Positions 1-9,800 of a stretch of 64,000 nt of DNA are shown one piece after another. The stretch is taken from contig NZ_JAFG01000004.1 in NCBI RefSeq assembly GCF_000519305.1, positions 372,001-436,000 on the forward strand, given 5' to 3'. Below the pieces are notes generated by a model. The model was not told where the DNA came from. It ran no database searches and saw nothing but the letters and a program-made list of their open reading frames with translations. This DNA is from Mesorhizobium ciceri WSM4083 (GTDB lineage: Bacteria; Pseudomonadota; Alphaproteobacteria; Rhizobiales; Rhizobiaceae). Both the position numbers and the translations under genes were made by a program. How positions within the stretch are numbered: position 1 is the stretch's first letter; each line of letters opens with the position of its first letter.

Positions 1-1
1 G

Positions 2-1462
2 GGCAAGGCTTTTGTCGATTACCAGCACGACGTCACCGCCTCCGACATCGAACTGGCGCAACGCGAAGGCTTTGAATCCGTCGAGCACCTGAAGCGCTAC
101 ACGACGCTCGGCATGGCGACCGACCAGGGCAAGACCTCGAATGTCGCCGGCCTAGCCATCATGGCCGCGGTCAGCGGCCGTTCGATCCCCGAGACCGGCA
201 CGACGATCTACCGGCCGCCCTACGTGCCGGTCGCCATCGGCGCCTTCGCCGGCCATCACCGCGACGAGACGTTCCATGCGACGCGGCTGACGCCGTCGCA
301 CCACTGGGCCGTGGAGCAAGGTGCTGTCTTCGTCGACACCGGTCTGTGGAAGCGTGCGCAATGGTACCCGCGCGCCGGCGAGAAGGACTGGCTGGAATCG
401 GTGACCCGCGAGGTCAAGGCGGTGCGCAGTGGCGTCGGTTTCTGTGATGTCTCGACGCTGGGCAAGATCGACGTGCACGGTCCGGATGCCGGCGCCTTCC
501 TCGACCGCGTCTACATCAACACCTTCTCCAGCCTCGCCGTCGGCAAGGCGCGCTACGGGCTGATGCTGCGCGAGGACGGCATCGTCTATGACGACGGCAC
601 CACGTCGCGGTTGGCGGAGGACCATTACTTCCTGACCACCACCACGGCCAAGGCCGGGCTGGTGATGCAGCATCTCGAATTCTGCCGGCAGGTGCTGTTC
701 CCGGAGCTCGACGTGCAGTTGACCTCGGTCTCCGACCAGTGGGCGCAATTCTCGATCGCCGGACCGAAAACGCGAGACCTGCTCAGGGAAATCGTCGACC
801 CGTCGGAAGACCTGTCGAACGAAGGCTTTCCGTTCATGGGCGTGCGCGAAGTCGCACTTCGCGGCGGCCTGAGAGCGCGGCTGTTCCGTATCTCGTTCTC
901 CGGTGAAATGGCGTTCGAGATTTCAGTGCCGGCGCGCTTCGGCGATGCCATGGCGCGCAATCTGATGCTGGCCGGCGCGCCGTTCGGCGTGACGCCTTAC
1001 GGCACCGAGGCACTCGGCGTCATGCGCGTCGAAAAGGGCCACATTGCCGGACCGGAATTGAGCGGCACGACGACGGCGGCCGATCTTGGCCTGGGCAAGA
1101 TGATGTCGACCAAGAAAGACTATATCGGCCGCGTCATGGCCGGACGCGAGGCGCTGGTAGCCCCGGACCGGCAGGTCGTCGTCGGCATCAGGCCGACGGA
1201 CAGGACACGCCGCTTGCGCTCCGGCGCACACATCATCCCGAAGGGACAGACACCGGGACCGGGTAACGACCAAGGCTATGTCACCTCGGTCTGCTTCTCG
1301 CCGACATTGGATCAGTGGATCGGGCTCGCGCTTGTCGAACGCGGCCGCGAGCGCATCGGCGAGATCGTGCATGCGCATGATCCGTTGCGCGGCGAAGACT
1401 ATGATGTCGAACTCTGCAATCCCGTCTTCTACGACCCGGATGGAGGGCGCCAGCGTGGTTGA
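2..1462 (+). CDS. soxA: Sarcosine oxidase alpha subunit, C-terminal part (5' end outside window)
   Basis: The reading frame is open from base 2, so the N-terminal half of the gene lies upstream of the window; about 486 residues are visible. Heterotetrameric sarcosine oxidase demethylates sarcosine to glycine, passing the methyl group to tetrahydrofolate and electrons to oxygen. The visible part starts near the end of the FAD/NAD-binding half (segment GKAFVDYQHDVTASDIE) and continues into the folate-binding GcvT-like half, with the motif GIVYDDGTT and a GcvT C-terminal beta-barrel. The gene runs directly into soxG with an 8-bp overlap, which fits the soxBDAG order. Identification is firm from sequence and neighbour; the missing N-terminus cannot be judged. 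Confidence 0.93.
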   Translation, partial: GKAFVDYQHDVTASDIELAQREGFESVEHLKRYTTLGMATDQGKTSNVAGLAIMAAVSGRSIPETGTTIYRPPYVPVAIGAFAGHHRDETFHATRLTPSHHWAVEQGAVFVDTGLWKRAQWYPRAGEKDWLESVTREVKAVRSGVGFCDVSTLGKIDVHGPDAGAFLDRVYINTFSSLAVGKARYGLMLREDGIVYDDGTTSRLAEDHYFLTTTTAKAGLVMQHLEFCRQVLFPELDVQLTSVSDQWAQFSIAGPKTRDLLREIVDPSEDLSNEGFPFMGVREVALRGGLRARLFRISFSGEMAFEISVPARFGDAMARNLMLAGAPFGVTPYGTEALGVMRVEKGHIAGPELSGTTTAADLGLGKMMSTKKDYIGRVMAGREALVAPDRQVVVGIRPTDRTRRLRSGAHIIPKGQTPGPGNDQGYVTSVCFSPTLDQWIGLALVERGRERIGEIVHAHDPLRGEDYDVELCNPVFYDPDGGRQRG

Positions 1463-2084
1463 TTTTTCCTGGGCTCCCCGCAGTCCCCTTGAAAAGGCGC
1501 TTGTTGCCGGCGTGCATGGTGCACGCCGTATCGAGGCCGACGTCTCGCTGACCGAGATTCGCAACTTCGACCTCGTCCAGTTGATGGCGCGGCGCGGCAA
1601 AGGGACCGATCTGGCGAAAGCGGCCAAGGCCCGATTTGGCGTGGTGCCACCGGATGCGCCGAAGGTGGTACAGACTCCGGATGCCACGCTGATCTGGTCG
1701 GGACCGGATCAGTTCTTCGTCTTGTCGAAAGGCGGCAAGCACACAGTGCGAACGCTGGCGCCGGCATTGTCCGGGCCTGCCTCGCTGTCTGATCAATCGC
1801 ATGCGCGCGTGCTGATCAGTATCTCCGGCGCCAAGGCGCGGACGATGCTCGCCAAGCTGTCGTCGATCGATTTGCATCCCGATGCGTTTCCGGTTGGCGC
1901 TGCTGCCGCGACCTCGATGGATCACACCAGTGTCACGCTGTGGCGCGGCAATGATCGGACGAATGGGCAGGCGGTGTTCAACGTTCTGGTGTTTGCGACG
2001 TTTGCCGAGAGCCTTTGGCATACGATGCTGGATTCGGGCGCGGAGTATGGCGTGGCGATCAGCCACAGCGAGAACTTGGCGTAG
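1455..2084 (+). CDS. soxG: Sarcosine oxidase gamma subunit
   Basis: A protein of about 209 residues beginning VVDFSWAPRSPL, typical of the small gamma subunit of heterotetrameric sarcosine oxidase, which has a truncated GcvT-like fold and packs against the alpha subunit. I chose GTG at 1455 because GGAGG at 1442-1446 sits 8 bases upstream. An in-frame ATG at 1440 would place this Shine-Dalgarno inside the gene. The start overlaps the end of soxA by 8 bp, so the two are translationally coupled. A long inverted repeat follows the stop codon and may end or stabilise the sox transcript. Confidence 0.9.
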   Translation: MVDFSWAPRSPLEKALVAGVHGARRIEADVSLTEIRNFDLVQLMARRGKGTDLAKAAKARFGVVPPDAPKVVQTPDATLIWSGPDQFFVLSKGGKHTVRTLAPALSGPASLSDQSHARVLISISGAKARTMLAKLSSIDLHPDAFPVGAAAATSMDHTSVTLWRGNDRTNGQAVFNVLVFATFAESLWHTMLDSGAEYGVAISHSENLA

Positions 2085-2098
2085 CGTTTGTGCGCGCC

Positions 2099-2252
2099 CT
2101 TCCCTTCTCCCCTTGTGGGAGAAGGTGGCCTCGCGAAGCGAGGTCGGATGAGGGGTGCTCCAGCTTGGCAAGGACGGTGCTCCGGCCAGCACCCCTCAAC
2201 CGTCTCGGCGCTGCGCGCCGATCCACCTTCTCCCACAAGGGGAGAAGGGAAG
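2099..2252. repeat. Rhizobial-type intergenic palindromic element
   Basis: Perfect 30-bp inverted repeat: the arm at 2099-2128 is the exact reverse complement of the arm at 2223-2252. Each arm is itself an imperfect hairpin (CTTCTCCCC against GGGAGAAG). The inside contains smaller dyads, CCTCGCGAAGCGAGG and GAGGGGTGCT against AGCACCCCTC. The layout resembles the mosaic intergenic elements common in Rhizobiales genomes. It could fold into one long RNA stem behind soxG. No second copy was noticed in the window. Confidence 0.8.
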
Positions 2253-2351
2253 AAGTGCGCTTCGCCTTGCCAAACGCACGCGCACTGCTATTCTTCCCGC
2301 TAAAATAATTTTACACACAGGCAAACTTGTTTCTCGAACCGCAAGGCTGAG

Positions 2352-4721
2352 ATGAGCCAGTCGCCCTACCCCGCAATTGCAGCCGGACCACCGCGGCCGA
2401 GCCTCATCCTGAGGCCCGGCCAGATCGCGCTGCCGCCGGGCATGGAGCGTTATACGATCCATGGCAATGGCGCGGTGCTCATCGACATCGAGGCCGGCGA
2501 CACGATCACCGTGCGCAATGTCGAGGGTGGCCAGGCCTGCGAGTTGCTGGCCTGGGACAGGACCGGAGCGACCGATCCCGGCATTTTTGGTGAAGCATCG
2601 AACAGCAACGCTGCCGGCATCAAGGCGATATTGGCCGAGGACGACGACAGCCTCGCATCGCTACGGAGCGGGCTCGCGCGCCGGCAGGTGCAGCTTGACC
2701 ATGCCAAGGCGGTTCGCGTGTTCGGCGCAGCCACGCCCGCCGGCATTGAACAGGCTTTCACCGTCGCGCGCGATGGCGCGTTGCTGATTGCGGCCCCCGG
2801 CGGCCCGATGCTGGTCGACGGTCACGACACGGCGACGCCGCTGACCGCCATCGTCCGCCGCGCCACGATCCGCCCGGCGGCGAAATCGCTGTTAGCGGAC
2901 CCGCTGGCCGACCCGGTGCTCGATTTGCGTGTGCACTCGGCTACCGCGGAGGCCTATTTCGTTAGGGCTGGCGACTATCTGCAGATCATCGATGTCGACG
3001 GGCGCCAATGCACCGACTTCCAGTGCTTTTCGGCCCGCAAGCTGGACAAGGGGCTCGACCATCCGCTCGACGTGACGACGACGCGCACGCTGATGGGCGC
3101 GAGCTACCCGATGCCCGGCCTGCATTCCAAATACTACGACCAGGACATGGAGCCGCTGGTCGAGGTTATCCAGGACACATGCGGCCGGCACGATGCCTTC
3201 GCGCTCGCCTGCGCCGCCAAATATTACGACGACATCGGCTATCCCGGCCACACCAACTGCTCGGAGAATTTCAACGGCGCTCTGGCCGGCAAGGGCGTCA
3301 ATCCCCGCGCGGGCTGGATGGCGATCAACTTCTTCTTCAACACGGCGATCGACGCGCATGGCGTCATGGTGTCCGACGAGCCATGGTCGCGGGCGGGCGA
3401 CTATGTGCTGCTCAGGGCGCTCACCGACATCGTCTGCGTTTCCTCCGCCTGCCCCGACGACACGACGCCGGCCAATGGCTGGAACCCGACCGACATCCAT
3501 GTGCGGACCTATTCCGGCCAGCACAAATTCTCGCGAGCGATCGCCAGACGCATGACGCCCGATTCGGAACCGAAAATGACCCGCGAGACAGCTTTTCATT
3601 CGAGCTTTGCCAAGCACACCCGCAACTTCGGCGAGTACAGGGGCTATTGGCTCGCCAATTCCTTCGCCAAGGACGGGCCGATCGCCGAATACTGGGCCTG
3701 CCGGCAGGACGCGGTGATCATGGACCTGTCGCCGCTGCGCAAGTTCGAGGTCACCGGCCCGGATTCCGAGGCGCTGCTACAATACACGCTGACCCGCGAC
3801 GTCAAGAAGCTCGGCGTCGGCCAGGTCGTCTACTCCGCCATGTGCTACGAGCATGGCGGCATGATCGACGACGGCACGCTGCTGCGGCTTGGCAAGGATA
3901 ATTTCCGCTGGGTCGGCGGTGACGATCTGTCCGGCGAATGGCTGCGCGAGACGGCCGCCAAGCTGGGTCTCAACGTGCTGGTGCGCTCCTCCACCGACCA
4001 GATGCATAACGTCGCCGTGCAGGGTCCGAAGAGCCGCGACATCCTGCGAGAAGTGATCTGGACTTCGCCGCTGCAGCCGTCGATCGACGAACTCGAATGG
4101 TTCCGCTTCGCCGTCGCACGCATTGGTGGCGGCAACGGCATTCCGGTCGTGGTCTCGCGCACCGGCTATACTGGCGAGCTCGGCTACGAGATCTGGTGCC
4201 ATCCGCGCGACGCCGAAAAGGTGTTCGACGCCATCTGGGAAGCCGGCCAGCCGCATGGGCTGAAGCCGATGGGGCTGCAGGCTCTCGACATGGTGCGCAT
4301 CGAGGCCGGGCTGATCTTCGCCGGCTACGAATTTTCCGACCAGACCGATCCGTTCGAGGCGGGTATCGGCTTCACCGTGCCGCTGAAGAGCAAGACCGAC
4401 GATTTCATCGGCCGCGAGGCGCTGATCCGCCGCAAGGAGCACCCGCAGACGAAGCTGGTCGGCCTCGACATCGACGCCAATGTCGACGTCGGCCATGGCG
4501 ATTGCGTGCATGTCGGCCGCGCCCAGATCGGCGTGGTCACGTCGGGCATGCGTTCTCCGGTGCTGAACAAGACCATCGCGCTGGCCAGGCTCGACGTCAC
4601 CCATTCGGCTGTCGGTACCGAGGTCGAGATCGGCAAGCTCGACGGCCATGCCAAGCGGCTGCCGGCGCGCGTCGTCGCCTTCGCCCACTACGATCCGCAA
4701 AAGACCAAACCACGCTCCTGA
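2352..4721 (+). CDS. DUF1989 - aminomethyltransferase (GcvT) fusion protein
   Basis: A 789-residue cytoplasmic fusion. Residues 20-170 form a divergent N-terminal unit resembling a second DUF1989-like fold. Residues about 190-400 are a DUF1989 (urea carboxylase-associated) domain with conserved GHTNCSENFN, PRAGWMAINFF and SACPDD. Residues about 415-780 are a GcvT/DMGDH-type folate-binding domain with GGMIDDGTLLR, SRTGYTGELGYE and GLQALDMVRIEAGLIF. GcvT-like domains transfer a one-carbon group from a methylated amine to tetrahydrofolate. Placement just after soxAG suggests demethylation of a sarcosine- or betaine-related compound, but the substrate is unknown. There is no FAD domain, so it is not a dimethylglycine or sarcosine dehydrogenase by itself. 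ATG at 2352 is preceded by a weak AAGG. Confidence 0.85.
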   Translation: MSQSPYPAIAAGPPRPSLILRPGQIALPPGMERYTIHGNGAVLIDIEAGDTITVRNVEGGQACELLAWDRTGATDPGIFGEASNSNAAGIKAILAEDDDSLASLRSGLARRQVQLDHAKAVRVFGAATPAGIEQAFTVARDGALLIAAPGGPMLVDGHDTATPLTAIVRRATIRPAAKSLLADPLADPVLDLRVHSATAEAYFVRAGDYLQIIDVDGRQCTDFQCFSARKLDKGLDHPLDVTTTRTLMGASYPMPGLHSKYYDQDMEPLVEVIQDTCGRHDAFALACAAKYYDDIGYPGHTNCSENFNGALAGKGVNPRAGWMAINFFFNTAIDAHGVMVSDEPWSRAGDYVLLRALTDIVCVSSACPDDTTPANGWNPTDIHVRTYSGQHKFSRAIARRMTPDSEPKMTRETAFHSSFAKHTRNFGEYRGYWLANSFAKDGPIAEYWACRQDAVIMDLSPLRKFEVTGPDSEALLQYTLTRDVKKLGVGQVVYSAMCYEHGGMIDDGTLLRLGKDNFRWVGGDDLSGEWLRETAAKLGLNVLVRSSTDQMHNVAVQGPKSRDILREVIWTSPLQPSIDELEWFRFAVARIGGGNGIPVVVSRTGYTGELGYEIWCHPRDAEKVFDAIWEAGQPHGLKPMGLQALDMVRIEAGLIFAGYEFSDQTDPFEAGIGFTVPLKSKTDDFIGREALIRRKEHPQTKLVGLDIDANVDVGHGDCVHVGRAQIGVVTSGMRSPVLNKTIALARLDVTHSAVGTEVEIGKLDGHAKRLPARVVAFAHYDPQKTKPRS

Positions 4722-4777
4722 CGGCCTTCCTCCCAAGACAGTGAGGCCATCTGGCAGCCTGTGATAGGAATTTTTTC

Positions 4778-4806
4778 TTGACTGCTGAGGGCAGCTATGC
4801 TACATA
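4778..4806 (+). promoter_or_regulatory. Strong sigma-70-like promoter
   Basis: TTGACT at 4778-4783, a 17-base spacer and TACATA at 4801-4806. Transcription would start near 4813, only about 20 bases before a rho-independent terminator, and about 295 bases before the permease start codon. Either this drives a very short RNA or the terminator is a regulated attenuator for the permease gene. Confidence 0.6.
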
Positions 4807-4834
4807 TTCGTCCATGGTGCTGATTTGCGCCGCG

Positions 4835-4855
4835 ACCCGCCTCCGGCGGGTTTTT
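4835..4855 (+). terminator. Rho-independent terminator / possible attenuator
   Basis: ACCCGCC (4835-4841), loop TCC, GGCGGGT (4845-4851), followed by a T run to 4855. It lies between the DUF1989-GcvT gene and the permease gene, immediately downstream of the promoter at 4778-4806. A short ORF from ATG at 4814 reads straight through the hairpin, as a leader peptide would. Confidence 0.7.
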
Positions 4856-5108
4856 CATTTCCAGCCCCCTCGTCCTTTTCCGAACAATCCGCCCGCGGCA
4901 GTGTCAAGCTGACATGTTTCGCAAGCGTGATGTGCACGGCGCGACAATTCGCTTGACCTGAAAGCGCGCCGGATCAATCTTCACTGTTAAGAAAAAAATA
5001 CGACTGACTGGAAACACCGGCAGTCGAACAATGCATGCGTCGATGGTGAAGCCTCGCGAAGCCGCGGCGGTCACGAACGGGGAACATCAAAATGGGGAAC
5101 AAAGACAT

Positions 5109-6818
5109 ATGAGCACGATAACGACTGTCCTGGAGCCGCTTGCCGAAGGCAAGTTGCACCGAAATATCGACTGGCGCGGCGCCTTCTGGGTGGCGAGCGG
5201 TGTGCCTGCCCTCGTCCTGTTCTCGATCGGCGGCATTGCCGGCACGACCGGCACGCTGGCCTTCGCGATCTGGATCTTCTCCATGATCATGGGCTTCCTG
5301 CAATCCTTCACCTATGCCGAAATCGCCGGACTGTTTCCGAACAAGTCGGGCGGTGCGTCGATCTACGGCGCCACCGCATGGCTGCGCTATTCCAAGTTCA
5401 TCGCGCCGCTGTCGGTGTGGTGCAACTGGTTCGCCTGGTCGCCGGTGCTGTCGCTCGGCTGCTCGATCGCCGCCGCCTATATCCTCAACGCGTTGGCGCC
5501 GGTGCCGCTGTTCACCGAAACCTCGCCCGATGTCGTCGCCTATATCGCGGCGCATGCCGGGACGAGTGCCGCCGACGCCATCACGGCGGTGACCGCCGCG
5601 GCAACGCCGGTGATCCGCAACTGGACGCTCTACAGCCACACGCTGGGTCCGGTCTCGTTCACCCTCAACGCGACCTTCTTCATCGGTGCGGTGCTGATGC
5701 TGATCATCTTCGCCATCCAGCATCGCGGCATCCTCGGCACTGCCAACGTGCAGAAATATATTGGCCTGCTGGTCATCATCCCGATGTTGATCGTCGGCGT
5801 GGTGCCGATCATCACCGGCCAGATCAACTGGGCGAATTTTTCGCCGCTGGTGCCGCTGGCGGCCGCCTATGCGCCCGAACCCGGCGCTTGGAACATCGCC
5901 GGCTGGACGCTGGTGCTTGGCGGCATGTTCATCGCCGCCTGGTCGACCTACGGCTTCGAGACCGCCGTCTGCTACACATCCGAGTTCAAGAACCCGGGCA
6001 CCGACACGTTCAAGGCGATCTTCTATTCCGGCCTTTTGTGCATGCTGCTGTTCATCCTGGTGCCGTTCACCTTCCAGGGCGTGCTTGGCCTCAACGGCAT
6101 GCTGGCGACACCGATCGTCGACGGCTCCGGTGTCGCCGACGCGCTGGCCGGCATGGTCGGCGGCGGCGCACTGGTCCACAGCCTCTTGGTGATGCTGATG
6201 ATCCTGGCGCTGGTTCTGTGCATCATGACGGCCATGGCCGGCTCTTCGCGCACGCTCTACCAGGGCTCGGTCGATGGCTGGCTGCCGCGCTATCTCAGCC
6301 ATGTCAACGAACATGGCGCGCCGACGCGGGCAATGTGGACCGATCTCGTCTTCAACCTGATCGTGCTGGCCATCGCCTCTGCCGACGCGACGAGCTTCTT
6401 CTTCATCCTCGCCGTGTCGAACTGCGGCTATATCATCTTCAACTTCCTCAACCTCAACGCCGGCTGGATCCACCGCATCGACAACGGCCATATCGCCCGG
6501 CCCTGGAAAGCACCGAGCTGGTTGCTCGGCGTCGGCGCGATCTTCGCCTATGTCAACATGATCTTCATGGGCGCCGGCGCCAAGGTGTGGAACCCGATGG
6601 CGCTGTGGGCCGGCCTGATCACGGCGGCCCTGATCATCCCGGTGTTCTGCTTCCGCCACTATATCCAGGACAAGGGCAAGTTCCCCGACCACATGCTGGC
6701 CGATCTCGGCATGACGGGGGCCGACCTCTCGGTTAGAAAGGCGGGCATACTGCCCTATCTGACGCTGGTCGCCGGCGTGGTGGTGATGCTGCTCGCCAAC
6801 TGGTTCTTCGTCATCTGA
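5109..6818 (+). CDS. APC-superfamily amino acid permease
   Basis: A 569-residue inner-membrane protein with about 12 hydrophobic helices and the APC helix-1 glycine-rich motif (FSIGGIAGTTGTLAF, about residues 40-55), followed by the helix-2 region AEIAGLFPNKSGGASIYG. It belongs to the amino acid/polyamine/organocation family; the substrate is not identifiable, but the methylamine genes upstream make an amino acid or betaine-like amine plausible. The ORF is open from 5031, but ATG 5109 is preferred: GGGGAAC lies about 9 bases upstream and the N-terminus then matches the family. An extended loop at about residues 140-180 lies between membrane segments. It is convergent with the RND efflux operon and separated from it by a bidirectional terminator. 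Confidence 0.85.
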   Translation: MSTITTVLEPLAEGKLHRNIDWRGAFWVASGVPALVLFSIGGIAGTTGTLAFAIWIFSMIMGFLQSFTYAEIAGLFPNKSGGASIYGATAWLRYSKFIAPLSVWCNWFAWSPVLSLGCSIAAAYILNALAPVPLFTETSPDVVAYIAAHAGTSAADAITAVTAAATPVIRNWTLYSHTLGPVSFTLNATFFIGAVLMLIIFAIQHRGILGTANVQKYIGLLVIIPMLIVGVVPIITGQINWANFSPLVPLAAAYAPEPGAWNIAGWTLVLGGMFIAAWSTYGFETAVCYTSEFKNPGTDTFKAIFYSGLLCMLLFILVPFTFQGVLGLNGMLATPIVDGSGVADALAGMVGGGALVHSLLVMLMILALVLCIMTAMAGSSRTLYQGSVDGWLPRYLSHVNEHGAPTRAMWTDLVFNLIVLAIASADATSFFFILAVSNCGYIIFNFLNLNAGWIHRIDNGHIARPWKAPSWLLGVGAIFAYVNMIFMGAGAKVWNPMALWAGLITAALIIPVFCFRHYIQDKGKFPDHMLADLGMTGADLSVRKAGILPYLTLVAGVVVMLLANWFFVI

Positions 6819-6830
6819 CCTCGTAAAAAT

Positions 6831-6870
6831 GAAAAGGATCGGGCGCGCTACGGCGCGCCCGATCCTTTTC
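6831..6870. terminator. Bidirectional terminator with 18-bp perfect stem
   Basis: Arm 6831-6848 (GAAAAGGATCGGGCGCGC) pairs perfectly with 6853-6870 around the loop TACG. A/T-rich flanks give U runs in both directions. It sits between the convergent permease (stop 6818) and RND gene (stop 6887). Confidence 0.9.
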
Positions 6871-6886
6871 GACTGGCGTGATCGAT

Positions 6887-9800
6887 CTATTCGGCGGCCA
6901 GCGCCAGTTGCGGCTTTTCGGCTTCCTGGCTCAGTTCCAGATCGTCCGTCCGGCCCTCCGCCCCGCGCTTCTTCGGCTCCCGGCCGAAGAACAGGGCGTA
7001 ACCGGCCGGCAGGACCAGGATGGTCAGCACCGTGGCAACCAGGATGCCGCCCATCATGGCGTAGGCGAGCGGACCCCAGAAGACGCCGCGCGAGATCGGG
7101 ATCAGCGCCAGCACCGCCGTCAGCGCCGTCAGCGTGATCGGCCGGAAACGGCGCACGGCCGAACCGATGATCGCCTCGTAGCGGTCCATGCCCGCGGCGA
7201 TGTCCTGGTCGATCTGGTCGACCAGGATGATCGAGTTGCGCATGATAATGCCGAGCAGCGCGATGACGCCGAGAATGGCGACGAAGCCGAATGGCGCGCC
7301 GCTGATCAAGAGTGCCGCGGCAGCACCGATAATGCCAAGCGGACCGGTGGCCAGCACCAGCATCGCCTTGCCGAAGTTCTGCAGCTGGATCATCAAAAGC
7401 ACGACGATGACGGCCAGCATGATCGGCGCCTTGGCGGCGATCGAAGCCTGGCTTTCCGCCGAGTCCTCCGCACCGCCCTGGATCTCGACCTTGTAGCCGG
7501 GCGCCAATCCGTCACGCAGGCCCTGCATATCCTTGTACAGCTTGGTGACGACGTCATTGGACTGCACGCCGTCGGGCAGCGTTGCCCGCACACTGATGGT
7601 CGGCAGGCGGTCGCGGCGCCACTCGATGCCTTGCTCCAGCACCGGCACCACCTTGGCAACCTGCGACAGCGGCACGAAGCCACCGAAGTCGGTCGGGATA
7701 TAGACCGAGTCGACCGAGGACAGGAGGCTGCGGCTGGCATCCGGCTCGCGGGCGACGATGGACACCGTCTCCTCGCCGTCGCGGAAGTCGTCGAGCGGCG
7801 CGCCGGACATCGTCGCCTGCAGCATCTGGCGGATGCGCTGCGAGGTGACGCCGAGTGCGCGGGCACGATCCTGGTCGATGACCAGCTTCATCGCCGGAAC
7901 CGGCTCCAGCCAGTCATCATGCACCGCGCCAAGCAGCGGATCCTCACGGAATTTCGCCTTGACCTGGTCGGCGATGCGGCGCACCTCCTGGCGATCCGGC
8001 CCCATGACGCGCATCTGCACCGGCCAGCCGGTCGGCGGGCCGAGGAACAGACGATCGACCTTGGCGCGGATGGACGGGAAGTCTTCGGCCAGCACTGTGC
8101 GCAACTTGACGATCAGACGTTCGCGAGCCGGTTCGTCATTGGCCATGACGAGCAGCTGGGCAAAGTTGGGGTTGCTCAGTTGCTGGTCGAGCGGCAGGAA
8201 GAAGCGCGGCGCGCCTTCGCCGATATAGGTGGCGATGAAACGCTTGTCCTTGTCGTCCATCATCTTGGTTTCGAGCGCCTTTGCCTGCGCCTCGACTTCC
8301 TTGATGCTGGTGCCTTCCGGCAACCAAAGATCGACGAGGATTTCCGGCCGCGACGATTGCGGGAAGAAGTTCTGCGGAATGAACTGGAAAGCCCACAGGC
8401 TGGTGCCGAAGGTGACCAGCGTCATCACCAGGACGATGATGCGATGGCGCACGGCCCAGCTGACGGTAGCACGAAGCCGGCGGTAGAAACGCGTGTCGAA
8501 GACATCGTGATGGCTGCCGGCATGCTTGCGCTGCTTGAGGATCATGTTGCCGAGCCATGGCGTGAAATAGACCGCGACGAACCAGGAGACGATCAGCGCG
8601 ATGCCGACGACATAGAACAGGGTGCGGACATATTCGCCGGCTGTCGAGGCCGCGAAGCCGACCGGAATGAAGCCGGCTGTGGTGATCAGCGTGCCAGTCA
8701 GCATCGGGAAGGCGGTCGAGGAATAGGCGAAGCTCGCCGCCTCGACCTTGACCATCCCCTCCTCCAGCTTGCGCTCCATCATCTCGACGACGATCATCGC
8801 GTCGTCGACCAGAAGACCGAGCGCGATGATCAGCGCGCCGAGCGAGATGCGCTGCAGGTCGATGCCGAGTTCGTACATGATGGCGAAGGTGGCAGCGAGC
8901 ACCAGCGGGATGGCGATGGCGATGACCAGGCCGGAACGCCAACCGATCGACAGGAACGAGACGACCAGCACGATCAGCAACGCTTCGCCAAGCGCATGCA
9001 TGAATTCCGCCACCGCATCGGTGACGACGCCCGGCTGGTCGGAGATCTGGTCGACCGCAACGCCGTAGGGCAGCGCCTCCTCGAAGCGCTTGTAGGTGGC
9101 CTCGACATCCTTGCCGACATCGGTAACCTTGAACCCCTTGGCCATGACGACGCCCAACTGGACGCTGTCGTGACCGTTGAAGCGGTACTTTCGCTGGAAC
9201 GGATCTTGCAGCCCGGAGGTCACCGTGGCGATGTCGCCCAACCTTGTGACCTGGCCGCCGGCGCGCAGGCGCAGGTTCCTGATGTCCTCGACCTTGCCGA
9301 CATCGCCCTCGACGGAGATGCGCACCGAATTGGTGCCGGTATCGACGGAGCCGGCCGGGTCGACATTGTTCTGTCCCTTGATCGCATTCTGCAGATCGGT
9401 CAGCGTCAGGCCGCGTTCGGCGAGCGCCTTGGACGAGACGTCGATATAGAGCTTTTCCGGCTGGTCGCCGATGATGACGGCCTTCTCGACGCCGGGCGTC
9501 GTCAAAAGCATGTCGCGCGCCTGGATGGCGAACTTCTTCAGCTCGGGATAGCTGAAGCCATCGCCGCTGATCGAATGCAGGGTGATGAAGGTGTCGCCGA
9601 ATTCGTCGTTGAAATAGGGGCCGAGCAGACCTTGCGGCAGGTCGCCCTGGATATCGCCGACCTTCTTGCGCACCTGGTAGAAGGCGTCGTTCACCTCGGC
9701 GGTGTTGGTGTCGCCCTTGATCTGCACGGTGATGATGGCGCTGCCGGCGCGAGTGAAGGAGCGGACGAAATCGAGATGCGGCGTTTCCTGCAGCTTGCGT

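Noticed and set aside
4902..4914. Short dyad TGTCA-AGC-TGACA upstream of the permease
   Set aside because: Only 5-bp arms in a high-GC region; too weak to call an operator.
4974..6692. A 572-codon leftward frame opposite the APC permease
   Set aside because: The composition (His, Asp, Arg, Gln-rich) is typical of an antisense shadow, and the rightward frame has a complete family match.
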